Shown piece by piece: positions 57,400 through 64,000 of a DNA stretch of 64,000 nucleotides. Where the stretch lies: assembly GCA_936450465.1 (NCBI GenBank), contig OW388300.1, positions 17,869,266 through 17,933,265 of the forward strand, in the 5' to 3' direction. A model generated the notes under the pieces. The model was given only the letters and a program-made list of their open reading frames with translations. It did not search any database and was not told where the DNA came from. The translations under genes were made by a program, and so were the position numbers. Within the stretch, counting starts at the first letter, position 1, and each line of letters begins with the position of its first letter. The stretch is from Gibbula magus. Its lineage: Eukaryota > Mollusca > Gastropoda > Trochida > Trochidae.

Positions 57400-58540
57400 A
57401 CATATATATGATTAATTTAATGTGAAAACTTAATTTATATCATGACAGAGGTTACAATATATCTTGAACTATTGGCATCATATCTCATATTTCTGTATCC
57501 TAGATAAAGCATATCGTTAGATCACACACACTCTTGTGTGACTGTATTAAGAGCAACCTTTGCCGTAGGAAATATAATGCTTTGAAGGGTAACTTTGTTT
57601 TTATTTTGTAAACTAATTGATTGATAGACACGTTTTTGTATATTCTGTTTTTCCAGTAGGACATTAATTTCTTGTAACAAGAACTTTCCTTTGTTGTTTT
57701 GAAACTTCTGTCATTATCAATTATTTTTAAAAACAAACCTATTACTATTAGTGAGGGAAATTTTATGTTTCTTTCTATGCATACAATAAAGAAGAAGTTA
57801 TCATCCATATTAGTGTGTCGTATACTCACATATTTACGAACTTGTAAATGCATCTACAGAATTCATTTAAATTGATAAATTGTTTTTATGAAATTGTATG
57901 AGGCGCTCAATTAGAGTTTTAATTTACTAAATTGCTAAAGTGTTTGCAGCATTTTTATTTAGAGGATCACATAATCTGCATTAGATCAATTATTTTTACT
58001 TTTTCAGAAGAAATCCATTGAAGGATTAGATCACACCAACTCATTGTCAAGCAACTGTCGCAAGCATTGAATGTCCAAACGGCTTAACCACTCCGCCACT
58101 GGACATACTAATTTGCAATGTGTCAGTTAGTGTTTTCCCATGTTTACCCGGTATATTCATTCACTGTGTCAATGTAATGTATTTTACTTATTGCTTTAAT
58201 TCACGTACATCTACATAAACAACAAAAATGTAGCTCATGCTATGTTTTTGAACATGACATTTACATGTAAAAGAGTTGATATATTGACTGGGTATAAGTC
58301 TTAATCCCAATCCAGTGTATCATTTAATCGGCTTATCTACTTGAAACTGGGTTACGGATTAGACATAAAACCGCATAGGCATAGTGAGAATATAAAAATA
58401 CAAATTCATATTGATATTTAGATGATATAATTCCACAAAGCGTGTCTTTCAAAAAGACACCACTAAAGATGCAGAAATATTGTAACTTTGTTTGCCCTGG
58501 ATATAAAAAAGAACAGAGGGATGTAACTATTATTCACACG
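57400..58540. other. Intergenic; one tRNA-like fragment
   Basis: The 117-codon minus-strand frame 57,500-57,853 is lysine- and phenylalanine-rich, AT-driven and unrecognised. At 58,066-58,110 the minus strand reads GTCCAGTGGCGGAGTGGTTA then AGCCGTTTGGAC, a tRNA-like 5' half without a good B box. Confidence 0.4.
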
Positions 58541-58548
58541 AATGTACA

Positions 58549-58638
58549 CAGGACAAAAAGTGGTGGAATCCGATTTCCGGATTCTTCCGAAAAATTGGCG
58601 GATCCCACGGCAAGCGGATTCCACCACTTTTTGTGCTG
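58549..58638. mobile_element. Palindromic element G, copy 2
   Basis: CAGGACAAAAAGTGGTGGAA and TTCCACCACTTTTTGTGCTG are near-perfect inverted ends around TTTCCGGATTC and TTGGCGGATCC. This is the best-preserved copy of the family here. Confidence 0.85.
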
Positions 58639-58699
58639 TGGTAATGTTTTTTATAATATTTATCGAAGCGTTACACACCATCTCAAATGTAAATAATCA

Positions 58700-58890
58700 T
58701 CGATCTGCTTCCATGCTTATCATCACAGAAGTTTCTGAACTTGTCAACCGGTGTCGGTTGCAGTCACTAGCGTCTTTCAGCAAATAGCATTCCAGAATTC
58801 AAAAAGTAACTGCTAATGGTTTATTTAAAAGTTACAGAAACAGCTACCCTGACCTTGTGAATAATGTGTCTAGAGATTAGGTTTCGGTAA
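58700..58890 (-). repeat. Recurring block S, inverted fragment, joined to the 8,590 repeat
   Basis: CACAGAAGTTTCTGAAC, AACCGGTGTCGG and AGCATTCCAGAATTC are the complement of block S landmarks. From 58,768 the sequence runs into the repeat shared with 8,590-8,695. Confidence 0.65.
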
Positions 58891-59623
58891 GTCAAGCCAA
58901 CAACAGAAACATCTGAACAGCGTAAGTGGCAAGTATAAAAAGAGCAATAGTGAAGTTCTTTTTCTATCTCTATCACGCATTTATAAAAGCTTACAAGCAT
59001 TCACACAAAGCATCCAAAGAAAATACACCTTCAATTATGAATGAAATCAAATCCTTGAATGTAATTGTCTACGAAGTGTTTCCACTACGAATTGTTGGAT
59101 CAATAATTAACAATATAATGACTAGGTATGAATTAAACTTAACTGAATTAAATCAATAGTAAATGAAAGCCCAAGAGCTGTTTTTACTCAAGATCAAACA
59201 TATTAACACGACGTTTCGTATAGAAATCAAACATGTTCAGTGTCATTGCAATAACATTTTAAAGCTGTAATTAAATCCTTCACTCAACCTTGGTGATAGC
59301 AGATGAAACACATTGTGAATACAATTCAACTGATTGTCCCACCAGAAACCGGAAAAAGTTTACGGTGATGATTCATTTCAGGTTGTAAATGCTTCAATGG
59401 AGTCTCCTCGTGGCTTATTTACATCTGCATTCAATACAATCTGTTAGAACATGAGAGGCTCGAGTGACGAATATACAAAGGGCGATAGTGAAGTTTTTTT
59501 CTTTAGATGCGCTGTACATTTCTTATATCGGACACACATCAACAAAAACAATAAAGATGTCGCATTCTTTATCTGCATGCACGATTGATTTATTAACATA
59601 ATGATTTGTGTTTTATTCTTAAG

Positions 59624-59722
59624 ACTTAGTTCCTTACTCTGAGGGTGTTGGTTCGAATCCCGAAAAAGTACAAGAATCTGTACTAATTAAGGTAGTGTTA
59701 TTCCAAATATAACCTTGTTATA
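59624..59722 (+). mobile_element. tRNA-derived SINE, fourth type, truncated copy
   Basis: Starts near the B box (GTTGGTTCGAATCCCG) and continues AAAAAGTACAAGAATCTGTAC to AACCTTGTTATAT. The head is missing. Confidence 0.75.
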
Positions 59723-59833
59723 TTTGTTCACTATCTAAATGGCATGTATTTATAATGCATTCAGCCTTAGGAGCTGCGCCAATTTGCGTCTATCAGAAGG
59801 GTACTGACTATCGATTGTTGGATATAGATTTTT

Positions 59834-59998
59834 GTCGAGGCGAAATGGTCGTGTGGTAAGTTGGTACGGTCAGTGCTGGCGATAGTTACCTTAACCTGAG
59901 GGTGTGGGTTCGATCCCTGCATGGGACTCGGCCCGAAAAAGTACAAGAATGTGTACTATTGAAGGTAGTGATATCCCAAATGGAACCTTGTTATATGT
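59834..59998 (+). mobile_element. tRNA-derived SINE, fourth type, fuller copy
   Basis: A box TGGTCGTGTGGTAAGTTGG and B box GTGGGTTCGATCCC are properly spaced, with the body CCCGAAAAAGTACAAGAATG. It shares body and tail with 59,624-59,722, which lies 112 bases upstream in the same orientation. Confidence 0.8.
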
Positions 59999-59999
59999 C

Positions 60000-60980
60000 T
60001 ATTTATTCATTGACATACTGAAAAATATCAATCATAACATTTCAAATATTATTTTATCCGGTATATACGTACGTATCTAACACTGACAGTTATGTCAATC
60101 TACTGAAATGCTTTATTATAATTAATAAACACAGTAACAGTACTCAAAGTACATATCTCAACTACACTTTTCAAACTCGTGATGGAGGGGCTGTAAAAGT
60201 TGATTAGGCCCAATCTCACATCTCATTGTGGCGTCATGACTTACATTATTAATTATTTTTTTAGAGTTGGTGAACTTTTCAAACTGTTACTCAAACAAAA
60301 CTGATGTTGATTGAAAGGTTGCTTGTACATGCACTGTGGAATGAGATAATTCAATTATTTATATTTTCTGCACGAACTTGCGACGATGAAACCCTATCTT
60401 CATGCATGTGCCTGGAAAGATACAGATAGCTTTGGATATGAGCGTGGAATAACAACTTGGTCTTAACAGTTGAGCGTCACATTCTTCCCTTACTTGATTA
60501 ATTTGTGCTGTATCTAATTTCGTGCAGAGTAGGTCAACGAGCAGGTTTCTAATAATATAAGTAACTCCTGGAGAAGTCCTTATTAAATATCATGTCATGC
60601 CAAATACGAATCATAGCCTTTTCATTTTGAATTGTTGTATTTAAAGTCCAAATTTGAAATATTTTCGATTCTGATGTGAATACTTTCAATATCGTCTCAA
60701 ACATTGACATTAATTATCTTATTGATTATGATAATTGACTTAAAATTGTTAACAGTGAAGCTAACTTCGTCAAAACATCTGTTCCCATTGTGCACTGTTT
60801 AGGATATTGGAACAATTTTCCATCTCACATCTTTAATTTTCAGTCATACATCTTAATGCATATGTAGATACATCATCCACATCCTTATTTGCATGGAAAT
60901 GTACATCCGTCAATTCTTCACAATCGAAAATCAAGTGCAACTAAACTGAAGAGCCATTGTGTTAATGAGTATTGTACATG
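60000..60980. other. Intergenic, nothing recognised
   Basis: No credible frame or repeat in this AT-rich stretch. Confidence 0.4.
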
Positions 60981-61129
60981 TAAACTTATACAGAGTGAAT
61001 GTATGTGTCTTCAGATTTGAATGTAGTAATTATTTTACACATTTTTCTCTTACATTCCAATTCTCAATTCGTTGGTGTAACTCAACCACAATGAATCCCT
61101 CATTCGTACAATATATGACATGTTTTGGA

Positions 61130-61385
61130 CTCAGCTAAATATAAATGCTAAATGTCATGTTTTAATTCATCTGCTGTCAAATTATTGAAAACGTTTCTTA
61201 TAATGGACAGGAATTGATTGAAATGTGAGCGTCTGGTATGATTGAGGAGTGGAACATCTCATAAAACATCAATCTCTATTGATCGTTTCCCCAGAAAACA
61301 TGGCATAACCAACGATGTATGGGCTGCCCCTGTCACCATCAAATGTGAACTGTCTACACAGTGTGTAAATATGTTATGTACTCCG
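61130..61385 (-). repeat. Recurring block P, copy 6 (inverted)
   Basis: Inverted partner of 3,050-3,340; CACCATCAAATGTGAACTGT, TCTATTGATCGTTTCC and CAATTCTCAATTCGTTGGTGTAA (just downstream, in shortened form) are shared with the left copy. Confidence 0.75.
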
Positions 61386-61587
61386 CTGTCATAATTTAAC
61401 CTTAGAAAACACTGACATCATAAACCTGTTTACAATTAGTCTCTATTTCAAAGGTGTTCATCTCGCATCACTCGAAGGCAAGGATCATTTCTATATTCGA
61501 TGAATATATTGATAGATGTGTGACCCAGTTACGTCGAGGTCAGTTTAACCTAATTTACTTAGAAACTCTATTGCTATGAACCTTACT

Positions 61588-61602
61588 TTGTGCTGAGTCA
61601 AC
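61588..61602. other. Empty target site of the 2,508 SINE
   Basis: TGTGCTGAGTCAA is the complement of TTGACTCAGCACA: a single copy of the left arm's duplicated target, with matching flanks (GACCAGTTTGTCACCTTTAA on one side, CTATTGCTATG on the other). Confidence 0.85.
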
Positions 61603-61999
61603 ATACAAATTGAATACAAGAGACCAGTTTGTCACCTTTAATGGTTTCATGTTGGATTTTGTCACAATACATCTTTTACCATTTATCAATGGTTGATACT
61701 ATACAACTTCCAAACGCAAGCGTTAACTCTTGCCAGTTTGCATTACTGGCTGATTTAACCCTTGCGGTATTTCCCTCGCTTCTTGTGTCGAGGCAGTGAA
61801 TCGCTGCACTGGAAATGCATAGCGGGCCTGGATTTCTAAACACAGATTTCTTAAGGAAATACTGCAAGGCCTAAATCAGCCAGTAATGGAGACTGGCAAG
61901 AGGTATGCCTTGCATTGGGAAGTTGGATACTATATTGCATAACAACAAAATGATGTTAAAATTATTTTGAAAAATATATTTGACAACATTTTTTCAGAA

Positions 62000-62290
62000 A
62001 ATTCTTAACGGATGCTAAATTAATATTATATAAAACATCTTATAACAGAAACCGTAGTGGTAATAACGGTGTTGCGTATTAAGCAAAAAATGCATAGCGG
62101 CTATTATATTTCGAAAACATTTTATTACTTCGAATGACAAACACGATTCCCATGGCCTTACGGAACAATGTACACTCATTTTTAACTTGATTTCCGAAGA
62201 GAGAAGGGTGTTTTACCATTGGTGAGAATATTTTTCAAATACATTTCATTGACTATTTCAGCGAAAAAAACGTGCTACTGCCACTTTAAG
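62000..62290. mobile_element. MITE M, copy 3 (left end decayed)
   Basis: From about 62,030 it follows copies 1 and 2 (AAACATCTTATAACAGAAACC, GATTCCCATGGC, GAGAAGGGTGTTTTACCATTGGTGA) to the right end GTGCTACTGCCACTTTAAG. The left terminus is not recognisable. Confidence 0.8.
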
Positions 62291-62299
62291 AAAGGCGCG

Positions 62300-63020
62300 T
62301 TACAAAATCATCAATAACATATTGACAAAGACGAGAGACTATATGATTTGGTGAAATTGTTTTGATAGGTTTTTGTTCACATGTAAACAAAACTACAGGA
62401 AGCACTTTCATCACTGTCCTAATCGTCTATAGTAGGTCTAGGATATATCTTACGACAAATATTTATGTTATTACTGTGTTATTTCACATGTTATAACTTT
62501 GAGCTTATAAACGAGTACGGCCTATAAACAATCAAGGGTTTGTGAGACCTTCAATGTTACAAAACCATCATTCAAACTGAATCATTCTAAGCTGTAAATG
62601 AACTATTTTAACCACCCTCTTACCTTTTCAAATATTAAATGTGTTATACTTCGAATTAGAATTATATCAGTAAAGAGGTCATCACTGCGCATGCCAAGGA
62701 ATGACTTAGTCACTAACACGGTATCAACATAGATGATAATGACCGGATTATAAACTGCCATGCAAAGGCACATTCATTGATTTTCCATCGAATATGTCTT
62801 ATATGATGAACAGATACCATTTATCTAAATTACTGTTTGAAGACTTTTAAAATTTAAAATACAATTGTATAAAAACAAATTAGACTTAGAAGTATTCTTT
62901 GAATAATGTCTAAGGCCTATTTAGTTTGATTTGAAAATACAATAGATAGTTCAAAAGTGCATTATACTTTCGATTAAGAATTCAGTGGAGATGAGATTTT
63001 AGCAATTTATCATATTATTG
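62300..63020. other. Intergenic, nothing recognised
   Basis: No credible frame or repeat. Confidence 0.4.
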
Positions 63021-63027
63021 TATCAAT

Positions 63028-63165
63028 GAGGCGAGGTGATTTGGGATTTAACTGCGCAAGACAAGTTCACTTTTATCACGACATGGAGAAAGCCCGCAAC
63101 GCCAGGGTGACTGCATTGCGGTGAAACCTACTTGCATAGGTTGGAACTTTCGAAACCCATTTATT
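63028..63165 (-). mobile_element. Degenerate SINE tail, same family as 2,508
   Basis: ATGAGGCGAGGTGATTTGGG, ATTTAACTGCG and GGAGAAAGCCCGCAACGCC correspond to the tail and body end of the simple SINE, with many changes. It is an older copy. Confidence 0.7.
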
Positions 63166-63634
63166 AAGAAACCATCGTTTTGAATCTCCATAACTAGATG
63201 AGATAGGCGAGTCAAAACGGTTTTGGCGTGTTTGATGACGTCCTACAGTAAAGACACGTCCAAAATATTTAATTTGAAGAAGTTTTTTTTATGTCGATAC
63301 CATTTTTATTACTTTAATTCCTACATTTTATTGATTGCTAAGTTCGATGCCAAACATTCTGGTCAAATGACCTTTTCAAAAAGCGATTCCAACACAGTGC
63401 CCTTGAACAGATATCAGAATAAAAGTATTATACTCTGATGTATGAAATTGAGAGATTGAGTTTTCTAGCTGTGAACACTCAGAGAATCACCACTGAGTAT
63501 GCAATTAATTTTTCACAGATTTATTTCCACTATTAATGGTTGATGTGAATATTGTCTACAGCTAAATGTTTGTGCGATCGTATACATGCATAGCATGCCT
63601 AAAGAAAGAACCTAACTATTGCTCCTTTTATCCT

Positions 63635-63905
63635 TGCCACTCAAGCCTTTCAAATTCTGCAGATTGCTTTTTGTCTTGTTTATTTGACTTACAAACACAT
63701 ACGTCATCAGGTCAGGGTAACTTTTCCCCATTATATAAAACATAAGCAATTACTTGAAAATGTCAGGAATGCAACTTGCGGAGAGACTGATGTGACTTAA
63801 ACCGACACTGACACTGACACTGGTTCAAAAGTTTAGAAACTTCTGTGAGAAGAAGCATGAAGGCAGAATGATGTGTACTTAAATGTGAGCTGGTGTGTAA
63901 CCTAT
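63635..63905 (+). repeat. Recurring block S, copy 3
   Basis: Close match to 24,205-24,475, including CAGATTGCTTTTTGTCTTG, TTATTTGACTTAC and ACTGACACTGGTTCAAAAG. It points plus, unlike the rest of the right arm, so the mirror symmetry does not extend to the window end. Confidence 0.78.
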
Positions 63906-64000
63906 CAATCAATATAACAAAAAAGTTGACATTCCTGTAAAGAATATGTTTATCTCCCAATTCTTTTTTTTATATTCAGTGTAAAGAAAGTTACAAGATT

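Larger units (their letters stand above)
48690..61700 (-). repeat. Right arm of the window-scale inverted duplication
   Basis: This is the inverted partner of 2,000-21,700. It lacks the SINEs and foldback elements of the left arm and so serves as the empty-site reference. It has its own insertions: a LINE remnant (51,118-52,290) and an approximately 710-bp CRE-containing segment (53,692-54,400). One recurring block appears three times here (49.5, 57.2 and 61.2 kb), so the arm is also internally repetitive. Confidence 0.78.

Noticed and set aside
57500..57853. 117-codon minus-strand open frame
   Set aside because: Composition (Lys, Ile, Phe, Asn) is that of AT-rich noncoding DNA; no motif and no paralogous conservation.
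58066..58110. Possible tRNA gene, minus strand
   Set aside because: Only the 5' half is tRNA-like; no matching B box or acceptor stem could be found, so it was noted only as a fragment.

Overview
The window reads as AT-rich, gene-poor nuclear DNA of an animal, most likely a marine gastropod mollusc or a close relative. The reasons are tRNA-derived SINEs whose tail carries a GTTTAACGCCGC core like that of abalone and limpet SINEs, CCGTCCGTC-type repeats common in molluscs, and non-LTR retrotransposon ends of L2/CR1/jockey-like type. I see no convincing host protein-coding gene: almost every open frame is short, AT-driven or lies inside a repeat. The only recognisable proteins are C-terminal remnants of three non-LTR retrotransposons (about 4.27-5.67, 29.2-29.75 minus strand, and 51.12-52.29 kb).

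The main large-scale structure is an old, diverged inverted duplication. The stretch from about 2.0 to 21.7 kb matches the reverse complement of about 48.69 to 61.7 kb, block by block and in order. Within each arm, blocks recur (for example at 3.1, 10.1 and 19.1 kb on the plus strand, and 49.5, 57.2 and 61.2 kb on the minus strand), so each arm is itself an array of related units of roughly 4-9 kb. The centre holds a direct duplication (34.0-37.2 against 45.1-48.5 kb, plus 38.4-38.9 against 43.57-44.0 kb). The left arm is longer because mobile elements landed in it after the duplication. The mirror arm therefore supplies natural empty sites that date and delimit many insertions.

The mobile-element content is rich. 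A tRNA-head SINE occurs in a simple form (2.5 kb, 12-bp target duplication) and in a composite form that has captured a TTAA-flanked MITE and a long palindrome. Two independent copies of the composite (15.72-17.27 and 19.33-20.31 kb) share the same junctions, so it seems to be retroposing as a unit. A second system is a set of two-part foldback elements (17.88, 21.14, 30.13 and 45.41 kb, with relatives at 14.2 and 14.9 kb). Each joins a 115-175 bp palindrome to a segment rich in TGACGTCA octamers and sits next to an AATAAAT-like target. Other palindromes, MITEs, tRNA-related repeats, and terminal-inverted-repeat elements with internal tandem repeats fill much of the rest.

All homologies were found by eye within the window. 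No database search or alignment software was used, so identities and block edges are approximate.
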